From Oscillibacter sp. (lineage in GTDB: Bacteria > Bacillota > Clostridia > Oscillospirales > Oscillospiraceae), in NCBI GenBank assembly GCA_009773995.1, contig VSMY01000005.1:1-36579 (forward strand): a DNA stretch of 36,579 nt, given 5' to 3'. The first letter of the stretch is position 1. Each line of letters opens with the position of its first letter. Both the position numbers and the translations under genes were made by a program. This document shows positions 16,878-23,693 of the stretch, piece by piece. The notes under the pieces are model-generated. The model was not told the DNA's origin, searched no databases, and saw nothing but the letters and a program-made list of their open reading frames with translations.

Positions 16878-17012
16878 GCGCACAGGGGCCCATACAACGC
16901 CGCCACCGCCCGGGAGGGTAAAGTTACGGGGCAGGGGCCCGGGGCCCGTTGTGGGGCGCACTAACGGCGTTATAACGGGTAACGGAGCAAGCATGAAGGA
17001 GGACACCAGCAA
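16878..17012. promoter_or_regulatory. Structured intergenic gap before the protease gene
   Basis: This is a long gap in an otherwise packed operon. It contains AACGCCG (near 16899) and CGGCGTT (near 16965) as distant inverted arms, with a GC-rich block holding two GGGGCCC units between them. TAACGG-like repeats (near 16963, 16974 and 16979) follow. No gene frame with a start site was seen. It may form an mRNA fold that sets capsid gene dosage or hold a processing site or promoter. No clear -35/-10 pair is visible. Confidence 0.35.
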
Positions 17013-18035
17013 ATGAAGGACTTTTTTATTCTAAAGGGCGGCGGCGTGGAGCTCACGGGAGCCCCGGAGACCATCACCGTCCTCCCCCTGGGCCACGTCG
17101 TCAGCTCCAAGGGCGAGTTCGACGTGGACGAGGGCAGCTTCCAGGCGATGAAGGCGCAGATCGCCCAGCGCGGCGTTGATCTGGTGGTGGACTATGAGCA
17201 CCAGACCCTCAAAGGAGTCGAGGCTCCCGCTGCTGGCTGGGTGAAGGAGCTGAAGCTGGAGGACGGCAACATTGTGGCCGTCGTTGAGTGGACGCCCCGG
17301 GGAGCGGAGTATCTGAAGAACCGGGAGTACCGCTATCTCTCCCCCGTGGTCAATGTCCGCAAGACGGACAATAAAGCCATAGGGCTGCACTCCCTGGCCC
17401 TGACCAACACCCCCGCGATCGAGAACATGACCCCGATCGTCAACTCAGACAATTTTGAAGGAGGACATGAAAACATGGATATGCAGAAGCTGGCAGCGGC
17501 ACTGGGGCTCGGCCCGGACGCCACCGAGGAGCAGATCATGGAGGCGCTCCAGGCGATGGTCGCTGAGAACAAGAGCCTCAAGGAAGGCAAGCAGCCCGGG
17601 GACGAGGCCACCGTCGCCAACAAAGCGGTCTGCGAGCTGCTGGGCCTGAAGGCCGGGGCTCCCACCGAGGATGTGACCGCGAAGATCATGGAGCTCAAGG
17701 GCGGCACCATCGACGGGGTCAATGTGCTGGCGGAGCTGAAGGCCCTGAAGCAGCAGAACGCCCAGCGGGACGCGGACGAGGCCGTCACCCTGGCCCTGAA
17801 AGCGGGCAAGATCACCCCGGCGCAGAAGGACTGGGCTCTGAGCTATGCCCTGGCCGACCCCAAGGGCTTCGGCGCGTTCGTGGAGAAGGCCCCCCAGGTC
17901 GTCCCCATGGGCGAGATCGACCTGGGAGGTGGCGTGGCCCTCAAATCCGCTGCGCCGGATGAGGCGACCACGCTGGTCTGCAAGCAGCTGGGCGTCAGCC
18001 AGGAAGACCTGGAGAAATACGGGAAGGAGGAGTAA
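17013..18035 (+). CDS. Head maturation protease with scaffold C-terminus (Mu I type)
   Basis: ATG 17013 with GAAGGAGG upstream; 340 residues. The N-terminal half (about 1-150) matches the Mu gp32/I protease: FDVDEGSFQAMKAQIAQRGVDLVVDYEHQTLKG (61-63 YEH), GWVKELKLEDG, then YRYLSPVVNV (S110) and HSLALTNTPAIENMTPI. The serine and the Asp/His region are the probable catalytic elements. The C-terminal half is helical and acts as scaffold in this family. A nested start at 17475 would make scaffold alone. It lies directly upstream of the decoration and capsid genes. Confidence 0.88.
   Translation: MKDFFILKGGGVELTGAPETITVLPLGHVVSSKGEFDVDEGSFQAMKAQIAQRGVDLVVDYEHQTLKGVEAPAAGWVKELKLEDGNIVAVVEWTPRGAEYLKNREYRYLSPVVNVRKTDNKAIGLHSLALTNTPAIENMTPIVNSDNFEGGHENMDMQKLAAALGLGPDATEEQIMEALQAMVAENKSLKEGKQPGDEATVANKAVCELLGLKAGAPTEDVTAKIMELKGGTIDGVNVLAELKALKQQNAQRDADEAVTLALKAGKITPAQKDWALSYALADPKGFGAFVEKAPQVVPMGEIDLGGGVALKSAAPDEATTLVCKQLGVSQEDLEKYGKEE
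17475..18035 (+). CDS. Nested scaffold protein from an internal start (Mu Z type)
   Basis: Inside the protease gene, AAGGAGG at 17458-17464 lies 10 nt before an in-frame ATG (17475, residue 155 of the full protein), a ribosome-binding site as strong as those of separate genes. The resulting 186-residue product (MDMQKLAAALGLG...) is helical, with a coiled-coil-like middle and Glu-rich C-terminus, as expected of a capsid scaffold. In Mu, gene Z is nested in gene I in the same way. Expression from this start is inferred. Confidence 0.75.
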   Translation: MDMQKLAAALGLGPDATEEQIMEALQAMVAENKSLKEGKQPGDEATVANKAVCELLGLKAGAPTEDVTAKIMELKGGTIDGVNVLAELKALKQQNAQRDADEAVTLALKAGKITPAQKDWALSYALADPKGFGAFVEKAPQVVPMGEIDLGGGVALKSAAPDEATTLVCKQLGVSQEDLEKYGKEE

Positions 18036-18041
18036 GTCACT

Positions 18042-18494
18042 ATGGGAGCTTTGACTAATGCAAGAGACACCGCCGAGGTCATGAACGGCGGCAAGCAGCT
18101 CGTTCTGCCGGTAAAGGCCAAAACCACCATCTACCAGGGGGCCCTGGTCGCCCTGGACGCGGACGGTTACGCTGTCCCCGGGAAGAAGGCGGAGGGCCTG
18201 ACGGCGGCGGGCCGGGCCGAGGAGACTGTGGAGAACACGGGCAGCGACGGCGAGCTGGTCATCCGGGTCACCCGGGGCGTGTTCGTCTACGCCAACACAG
18301 GCACTGCAGCCAACAAGGTCGGCGTGGGCCACGTTCTCAAGCCCTGCTACATCCAGGACGACCAGACCGTGACCGCCCTGGCCACCGGAGCCTCGGTCGC
18401 CGGGCTGGTCATCCGGGTTGACGACAACGGCGTCGCCGTGGAGATCGGCACTGGCCTGACCGTACCGGCCACCGCCCCCGCCAGCGGCAGCTAA
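18042..18494 (+). CDS. Head decoration protein
   Basis: ATG 18042, following GGAAGGAGGAG; 150 residues. The sequence is beta-rich with many Gly, Val and Thr residues (TTIYQGALVALDADGYAVPG, GDGELVIRVTRGVFVYAN, AGLVIRVDDNGVAVEIG). This resembles the small DUF2190-like or gp33-like decoration proteins encoded before the capsid in Mu-like phages. It would bind the outside of the capsid lattice. The family label is by pattern and position. Confidence 0.75.
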   Translation: MGALTNARDTAEVMNGGKQLVLPVKAKTTIYQGALVALDADGYAVPGKKAEGLTAAGRAEETVENTGSDGELVIRVTRGVFVYANTGTAANKVGVGHVLKPCYIQDDQTVTALATGASVAGLVIRVDDNGVAVEIGTGLTVPATAPASGS

Positions 18495-18518
18495 CAAACA
18501 AAAGGAGGATAAGACGCT

Positions 18519-19412
18519 ATGGTTATCAATCCCCAGACCCTGCGCGGCATCTACGTCGCGTTTAACACCATCTTCAACAAGGCCCTGACGGAAGTGCAGC
18601 CGATGTACACGGAGGTCGCCTCCGTCATCCCCTCCACCACGGAGTCGGAGACCTACGCCTGGCTGGGCGACATCCCCGGCATGAGGGAGTGGATCGGCGA
18701 CCGCGAGGTGCAGAACCTCACCGCCAGCGGTTATGTCATCCGCAACAAGGACTTCGAGCTGACCGTGGGCGTTGACCGCAACGCGGTCGAGGACGATAAG
18801 CTCGGCCTTTACAATGTCTCCATCCAGATGCTGGCGCAGTCGGCGGCGGCGCACCCGGACGAGCTGATCTTCAAGCTGCTGGCCTCCGGCTTCACCGAGA
18901 AGTGTTTCGACGGCCAGCCGTTCTTCTCCGCTGCTCACAAGATCGGCGAGAAGACCGTCTCCAATATGAGCCACGCCAAGCTGAGCATGGACGCCTATAT
19001 CAAGGCCCGCACCGCGCTCATGTCTCTCACCAACAGCAAGGGCCGGGCCCTGAACCTTGTCCCGGATAAGCTGATTGTCCCGCCCGCGCTGGAGAAGGAA
19101 GCCCGGGACATCCTGGTCGCCGACTTTGTGAACGGCACCAAGAACACCATGCAGGGTACCGCGAAGCCCGTGGTCGTTCCCCAGCTCGCCGGTCACGACT
19201 CCATGTGGTTCCTGCTCTGCACCAACCGGCCCGTGAAGCCTCTGATCTACCAGCAGCGGAAAAAGGCCAAGTTCGTGTCCAAGACCCAGGAGACCGACGA
19301 GAACGTGTTCATGAAGAAGCAGTTCCTTTATGGCGCGGACAGCCGGGGCAATGCGGGCTTCGGCTTCTGGCAGATGGCCTTCGGCTCCGACGGCACCGGG
19401 GCCTCCAACTGA
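18519..19412 (+). CDS. Major capsid protein (Mu gp34/T type)
   Basis: ATG 18519 after AAAGGAGG; 297 residues, close to Mu gpT (305). The N-terminus (NPQTLRGIYVAFNTIFNKALTEV) and the SETYAWLGDIPGMREWIGDREVQNL and FELTVGVDRNAVEDDKLGLY segments are characteristic of the Mu-like major head subunit. The central FDGQPFFSAAHKIG and C-terminal GFGFWQMAFGSDG also fit. The coat has the HK97-type fold in this family. It is the centre of the head gene cluster. Confidence 0.95.
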   Translation: MVINPQTLRGIYVAFNTIFNKALTEVQPMYTEVASVIPSTTESETYAWLGDIPGMREWIGDREVQNLTASGYVIRNKDFELTVGVDRNAVEDDKLGLYNVSIQMLAQSAAAHPDELIFKLLASGFTEKCFDGQPFFSAAHKIGEKTVSNMSHAKLSMDAYIKARTALMSLTNSKGRALNLVPDKLIVPPALEKEARDILVADFVNGTKNTMQGTAKPVVVPQLAGHDSMWFLLCTNRPVKPLIYQQRKKAKFVSKTQETDENVFMKKQFLYGADSRGNAGFGFWQMAFGSDGTGASN

Positions 19413-19429
19413 CGGAAAGGAGGGGCGGC

Positions 19430-19888
19430 ATGAGCTACAGCACCAGGGCGGAAGTTCGGGAGATGATTAAGGACGACGCCCTCAACGCGATCATCGGGGA
19501 CACTTTTATCGAGGAACCCGCGAAGCGGGAGGAGCTGGTCGCCCCCATCATCGACGCGGCGATCGCCGACGCGGACGGCGAGATTGACGGCTACCTCGCC
19601 AAGAGGTACGCCGTCCCCCTCGCCCCCGTCCCCAAGGTCATCAACAAGTTTTCCAAGGACATCGCGGTCTATAACCTGTTCTCCCGCATCGGCATCGACG
19701 AGGGGACAGACCAGAAGACCTACCTCAACCGCTACAATGCGGCGGTCAAGTTCCTCACGCTGGTGGCGGAGGGCAAGGTCTCCCTCGGGGCCGATGCTGA
19801 CGGAGACCCCGCCAGCGCAGCTGCGATTGGATTCACCGTCCAGTCAAACCCCCGGCTGTTTAGCCGGGGGCAGATGAGGGGGATGTGA
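19430..19888 (+). CDS. Head-tail joining protein (Mu gp36, DUF1320 type)
   Basis: ATG 19430 with GGAAAGGAGGGG upstream; 152 residues. The YSTRAEVREMIKDD start and the DAAIADADGEIDGYLAKRYAVPLAPVPKVINKFSKDIAVYNLFSR block are typical of the DUF1320/gp36 family, a helical adaptor encoded after the major capsid in Mu-like phages. It ends 3 bp before the next gene. Confidence 0.88.
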   Translation: MSYSTRAEVREMIKDDALNAIIGDTFIEEPAKREELVAPIIDAAIADADGEIDGYLAKRYAVPLAPVPKVINKFSKDIAVYNLFSRIGIDEGTDQKTYLNRYNAAVKFLTLVAEGKVSLGADADGDPASAAAIGFTVQSNPRLFSRGQMRGM

Positions 19889-19891
19889 GTC

Positions 19892-20383
19892 ATGTACGAC
19901 ATCCGCCTGGAGGGGGACACCCGGGCCATGCTCCGCAGGATACGGAGCTTCTCAGAGATCGACCGTCGCAGCATTAACGCCGCGCTCGCTGAGGGCGTCC
20001 GGGAGTCAACCCTCGAACGCTTCCGGCAGAGCAAGGGCCCGGACGGGCGACGGTGGAAGAGCTCCAAGCGGGCAATATTGGAGGGCGGCAAGACCCTGGT
20101 CAAGACCGGCCAGCTCCGCAACTCCATCCACACGAGATCGGACGCCTCCGGCTTTGCGGTCGGCACCAACGCCAAACACGCAGCGACCCACCAATTCGGC
20201 GAGCCGGGGCGCACTATCCGGGCCCGCAGGAAGAAGGTGCTGCGCTTCCAGTATAACGGCAAGTGGGTCTCCAAGAAGCAGGTGCGCGTCAAAATCCCGG
20301 CCCGGCCCTTCCTGGGCTTGTCGGAGGAAGATATGCAGGAGATGAAGGCCACCGTGGAGGACTTCATCGGTAGGGAGGGTTGA
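19892..20383 (+). CDS. Virion morphogenesis protein (Mu gpG type)
   Basis: ATG 19892; 163 residues. The basic sequence with TLERFRQSKGPDGRRWKSSKRA, LVKTGQLRNSI, VGTNAKHAATHQFGEPG and IPARPFLGLSEEDMQ is the signature of the phage virion morphogenesis (Phage_tail_S/gpG) family, involved in head completion or tail joining. It overlaps no gene and is followed 2 bp later by the next. The PARPFLG motif is the strongest evidence. Confidence 0.92.
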   Translation: MYDIRLEGDTRAMLRRIRSFSEIDRRSINAALAEGVRESTLERFRQSKGPDGRRWKSSKRAILEGGKTLVKTGQLRNSIHTRSDASGFAVGTNAKHAATHQFGEPGRTIRARRKKVLRFQYNGKWVSKKQVRVKIPARPFLGLSEEDMQEMKATVEDFIGREG

Positions 20384-20385
20384 CC

Positions 20386-20913
20386 ATGCTCTACGGGCAA
20401 AGCAAGCAGTACCTCCTGGAGAAGCTCACGGAGGCGGGCCTCAAGTCAAGGCCATACACGGCTCTGAAGGCCCTTCAGAAAAGCCAGGAGTCCCACGTCG
20501 GTGCAGTTTTGTTTGAACGGGAAGCCTACGCCCGAAACGGCTCCAAAAAGCGTTTTAGGGATGAAGAGGGAGCGAAACACAAACGGCGCAAGGTTTTCGA
20601 TCGGGCTGTCACCTTCGTTGTACTCATAGGCGACTATACGGACGACGCCGTGGAGACCATGCTGGAGAAGTTTGTCTCTCTGCTTGACCGTGGCATCATG
20701 GTCGACGGGAATTTTGTCCCGCTGGAGATAGAGGGCGTGGAGTGGGTCGATACCGAGGACGCGCTCCTCAAGGCCCAGGTCGCCGTCCGCGTGACGGTCA
20801 CCTTCAACGGCGGCGTCTATAAGGACACGGACTTCGGGCCGCTGACCCACGTCAAGGTGGTCGAGATCGAGAAAATAAACGGAAAGGAGAATACAGATGG
20901 CAACCAAGAATAA
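20386..20913 (+). CDS. Tail terminator-like protein (Mu gp37 position)
   Basis: I choose ATG 20386 over the TTG at 20380, because GGGAGG at 20373-20378 is 7 nt from the ATG. The 175-residue product has basic loops (GSKKRFRDEEGAKHKRRKVFDRA) and alternating hydrophobic strands (VTFVVLIGDYT, KAQVAVRVTVTFNGGVY) like small tail-completion proteins. The position between gpG-like and sheath genes fits Mu gp37. It overlaps the next gene by 17 bp. Confidence 0.65.
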   Translation: MLYGQSKQYLLEKLTEAGLKSRPYTALKALQKSQESHVGAVLFEREAYARNGSKKRFRDEEGAKHKRRKVFDRAVTFVVLIGDYTDDAVETMLEKFVSLLDRGIMVDGNFVPLEIEGVEWVDTEDALLKAQVAVRVTVTFNGGVYKDTDFGPLTHVKVVEIEKINGKENTDGNQE

Positions 20914-21133
20914 GCCGGAGGCCGCGCCCGCAGCGGCGCAGCAGCTGGAGCAGCCCCAGGAGCTGCTGTCGATCGACACGCTCCGGGAGAAGCACAAGAT
21001 CACGCGCCCCATCTTCGCTGGCGTATGTGCCGCGAACGACTGGAAGCCCGGCAGGGCCATGACCGAGGAGGCGTTCCTCCAGGCGGTCGCCGATTTTACC
21101 GGGGCTCCCATGGGCGCACCCCAGGGAAAGTGA
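20897..21133 (+). CDS. Small protein before the sheath gene (Mu gp38 position)
   Basis: ATG 20897 after GAAAGGAG inside the preceding gene; 78 residues. An Ala/Gln/Glu-rich N-terminus (NKPEAAPAAAQQLEQPQ) precedes a compact helical domain (LREKHKITRPIFAGVCAANDWKPGRAMTEEAFLQAVADF). The same kind of small gene lies before the sheath in Mu-like phages. Function unknown. Confidence 0.6.
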   Translation: MATKNKPEAAPAAAQQLEQPQELLSIDTLREKHKITRPIFAGVCAANDWKPGRAMTEEAFLQAVADFTGAPMGAPQGK

Positions 21134-21145
21134 GGCTAAGAAGTA

Positions 21146-22591
21146 ATGCTTAGAGACGTTACAACATTTATCTCCGACGGTCTGCTCGGCTTTGCGACCG
21201 CCACCGGCGACGGCCTGAGTGTCAAGATCGGGGCCTCGCCCGTGGTGTCCGACACGCCGATCATCGTCACCGGCGACATGGACGCCGCCAAGATCAGGGG
21301 TCGGCTGGGCCTGTCCCCGCTGGCGGACGCCACCATGGACGCCGTCCAGGGCGGCGCGGCCCGCATCTTCTGCCTCCCGGTCGCCGCGACTACGGCGGGC
21401 ACCCTGGCCCCCGTGGTGAAGGAGGGTGACGGCGGCGGCAGCTTGACCGTGAACGGCTCCCCCACCAACGCCTTCCAGGTGGTCATCCAGATCACCGCCC
21501 AGGGTGGGCTGAACACCGCAGCCTTCAAAGCCTCCATTAACGGGGGCCACAGCTTCACCGATGAAATCACCGTCCCTGTGACCGGCTCCTATGCTCTGGA
21601 GGGGACTGGGCTGACCGTCCAGTTCGCCGAGGCAGCGGACGCCGACCAGAAGCCCAGCTCCTTCCTGGTGGGCGACACCTTCACCTTCAGCTCCACAGCC
21701 CCGGCTATGACCAACGGCGACGTCCTGGCGGCGGTAGACAAGCTGAAGGAGTTCACGCAGGAGTTTGAGTTTATCCACATCGTCGGCGAGAGCACCCTCC
21801 CCCTCTGGCAAGCCATGAGCGAGGCCCAGAAGGAGCTCATGAACGTCTACCACAAGCCCGCCTTCATTCTGCTGGAGGCAGCGTTCCCCCAGGCAGACGT
21901 GGACGGCGATCTTCACGACTGGGCCTTCCAGATGGAAGCGAACCGGAAGAAGATCAAGAACACCGACATCCAGGTCTGCGCGGCCTGGGGCAGACTCGTC
22001 CGGCTGGACGGTACCACCCAGAATGTCAACCTCGCCGGGCTGGTGTCGGGCCGCTACGCCAAGGCCCCCGTCCAGGTCTCCATTGGCAAGACCCAGCCCG
22101 AGGCGGGCTACGGCTTCCCGGAGACGCAGCTCCTGGAGCTGATTCCGGCTGGCTACGACAACACCATCATCGAGTTCCTGGACGTGGCCGGATACCTGAC
22201 CTTCCGGGAATATGACGGCCTGGACGACCTCTACGTCTATCACCCCAAGATGATGTGCCCGGACGGGAGCGACTACCGCTACGCCGAGGACGTGCGCGTC
22301 AGAAACAAGATCGTGCGAGAAACCCGGAAGAAGGCCCTGCTGTTCAAGAACGACGACATCGACCTCACGGACATCCAGGGCGAGCTGGAGGCCCGGGCGA
22401 AGTTCATCGCCACCCCTCTTGACCGCATGGTGAAGCAAAAGGAGATCAGCTCCTATGAGATCATCGTTAAGGAGGGCCACGAGGAGACATTCCTGGAGGA
22501 CGAGACCATGCGGGTCAAAATCCGGTATCTGTCCCGTGGCTACATCCGCGAGGTGGAGATCGACCTGGGCCGCGCCCCCATCACCGCATAG
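21146..22591 (+). CDS. Contractile tail sheath protein (DUF2586/Mu gpL type)
   Basis: ATG 21146; 481 residues, near Mu gpL (495). The sheath contracts to drive the tube through the envelope. The N-terminal domain (VVSDTPIIVTGDMDAAKIRGRLGLSPLADATMDAVQGGAARIFCLPV) and the C-terminal VRNKIVRETRKKALLFKNDDIDL...MVKQKEISSYEIIV region, with the hydrophobic strand ending near VEIDLGRA, fit DUF2586 sheath proteins. Residues about 95-190 are a Gly/Thr-rich beta insertion, as seen in other sheath proteins. This makes the phage a myovirus. Confidence 0.85.
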   Translation: MLRDVTTFISDGLLGFATATGDGLSVKIGASPVVSDTPIIVTGDMDAAKIRGRLGLSPLADATMDAVQGGAARIFCLPVAATTAGTLAPVVKEGDGGGSLTVNGSPTNAFQVVIQITAQGGLNTAAFKASINGGHSFTDEITVPVTGSYALEGTGLTVQFAEAADADQKPSSFLVGDTFTFSSTAPAMTNGDVLAAVDKLKEFTQEFEFIHIVGESTLPLWQAMSEAQKELMNVYHKPAFILLEAAFPQADVDGDLHDWAFQMEANRKKIKNTDIQVCAAWGRLVRLDGTTQNVNLAGLVSGRYAKAPVQVSIGKTQPEAGYGFPETQLLELIPAGYDNTIIEFLDVAGYLTFREYDGLDDLYVYHPKMMCPDGSDYRYAEDVRVRNKIVRETRKKALLFKNDDIDLTDIQGELEARAKFIATPLDRMVKQKEISSYEIIVKEGHEETFLEDETMRVKIRYLSRGYIREVEIDLGRAPITA

Positions 22592-22609
22592 GAAGGAGGA
22601 TAAAAGCCT

Positions 22610-23047
22610 ATGAGCCTCAAAGTAAACGGCAAAGCCTACGACTGGGGCGACGTCGACGTCAAGTTCCCCGGGCTGGCCCTCGTTGTGCAGGAGATCAGCT
22701 ACGACGACGAGATGGAGATGGAGGAGTCTTACGGTTACGGCCACCGGCCTCGCGGCTACGGCACCGGAAACTATAAGTCTTCCGGGAAAATCTCCCTGCT
22801 CCGGGATGATTATGAGGAGTTCCTGGCGTGGTGCAGAGCCCAGGGCGTCCCGTTCTACAAGCTGACCATCCCCTCCATCGTTGTCTCCTACGCCAACGAG
22901 GGGGAGAAGACCCACATGGACGAGCTGAAGACGGTCAAGCTCACCAAGCGCAGCCACAAGGCCGCTCAAGGCGACAAGGGCCTGACCGTGGACATCGACA
23001 TGATGATCGTCGGCGGTATCGTGACAGACGGCCTGGAGCCCGCCTGA
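22610..23047 (+). CDS. Tail tube protein
   Basis: ATG 22610 after GGAAGGAGG; 145 residues. The sequence is beta-rich (SLKVNGKAYDWGDVDVKFPG, YKSSGKISLLRDDYEEFLAW, KTVKLTKRSHKAAQGDKGLTVDIDMMIVGGIV) and follows the sheath, as Mu gpM does. Tube proteins stack into the inner tail channel. The call is from order and fold pattern; direct similarity was not checked. Confidence 0.8.
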   Translation: MSLKVNGKAYDWGDVDVKFPGLALVVQEISYDDEMEMEESYGYGHRPRGYGTGNYKSSGKISLLRDDYEEFLAWCRAQGVPFYKLTIPSIVVSYANEGEKTHMDELKTVKLTKRSHKAAQGDKGLTVDIDMMIVGGIVTDGLEPA

Positions 23048-23086
23048 GCGTTATCCCAAAATAACTGAGAAACGGAGGACACTTCC

Positions 23087-23464
23087 ATGGAAGGCATGAA
23101 GAGCAACCCCGCCCCGACCCTCCCCGCTGCGACCAAGCTGGCCAGCGACGAGGAGCTGAAGGCGAAGTACGGCAAGGTCTACCGCATCGGCATGACGGTC
23201 TCCGAGGACGACGAGACGGAGATCGAGCTCGTTTACCGCTTCAAGCGGCCCAGCGTGGCCAGCTACGACCGTTACGTCAAGACGCTGGCCCAGATCGGCG
23301 CGTCCAAGGCCAGCAAGCGGTTCATGCTGGACGCCGTGGTGGAGGAGGACGAGGCCCGGCTCACCGCCGACGCCGAGACCTATCCCGGCGTGGCGATCGC
23401 GATCGGCGGCAAGCTCACGGACATCCTGGGCCTGACCAACGCGGTAAATTTGAAGAAACTCTAA
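23087..23464 (+). CDS. Tail assembly chaperone, upstream frame
   Basis: ATG 23087 with ACGGAGGAC upstream; 125 residues if it ends at the TAA at 23462. The gene lies between tube and tape measure, the place of the lambda gpG/Mu gp41-type chaperone. The sequence (YRFKRPSVASYDRYVKTLAQIGASKASKRFMLDAVV) looks like the beta/helix domain of such chaperones. A slippery heptamer at 23446-23452 lets some ribosomes enter the -1 frame and add 74 residues, giving a 196-residue fusion. Confidence 0.82.
   Translation: MEGMKSNPAPTLPAATKLASDEELKAKYGKVYRIGMTVSEDDETEIELVYRFKRPSVASYDRYVKTLAQIGASKASKRFMLDAVVEEDEARLTADAETYPGVAIAIGGKLTDILGLTNAVNLKKL
23446..23452 (+). promoter_or_regulatory. Candidate -1 ribosomal slippery site, A AAT TTG
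   Basis: In the chaperone frame the codons read GTA AAT TTG, forming the heptamer A AAT TTG, which fits X XXY YYZ. A -1 slip re-pairs as AAA TTT and continues GAA GAA ACT CTA into the downstream frame, which is open to 23676 and has no suitable start of its own. The zero frame terminates 10 nt after the heptamer. This is the arrangement known for tail assembly chaperones in many long-tailed phages. Confidence 0.82.
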
Positions 23465-23676
23465 GGGAGAAGGTCGCGGGGGTCAGGGAGAACGCTATAG
23501 AAACAGGGCTCCTGGAGATATACCGCTTCCTTCCCCCGCCTCTCTTAGAGCAATTTGACCCTGAAGCAATCAGCGACATCGGCGAATTTCTGGACTATGT
23601 GGCAAAGGCCCGCGTCGTCCAGGAGATGGAAAAGGACATCCTCGCTCGAGCGATCAGCGAAGTGTTCTCCTCGTAA
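23452..23676 (+). CDS. Tail assembly chaperone, -1 frame extension
   Basis: This frame (EETLREKVAGVRENAIET...LARAISEVFSS) lies between the upstream stop and the tape measure gene and has no ATG, GTG or TTG start with a ribosome-binding site near its beginning. It should therefore be made only as a fusion through the slippery site. It is 74 residues, helical and acidic, with PPPLLEQFDPEAISDIGEFLDYV in the middle. The extension is expected to bind the tape measure protein during tail assembly. Confidence 0.8.
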   Translation, partial: EETLREKVAGVRENAIETGLLEIYRFLPPPLLEQFDPEAISDIGEFLDYVAKARVVQEMEKDILARAISEVFSS

Positions 23677-23693
23677 ATGGAGGTGAGAGCAGT

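Noticed and set aside
20852..22969. A 705-codon minus-strand frame opposite the sheath gene
   Set aside because: Same reason: Val/Leu/Gly/His-rich shadow text, no start signal, and it covers three well-supported forward genes.
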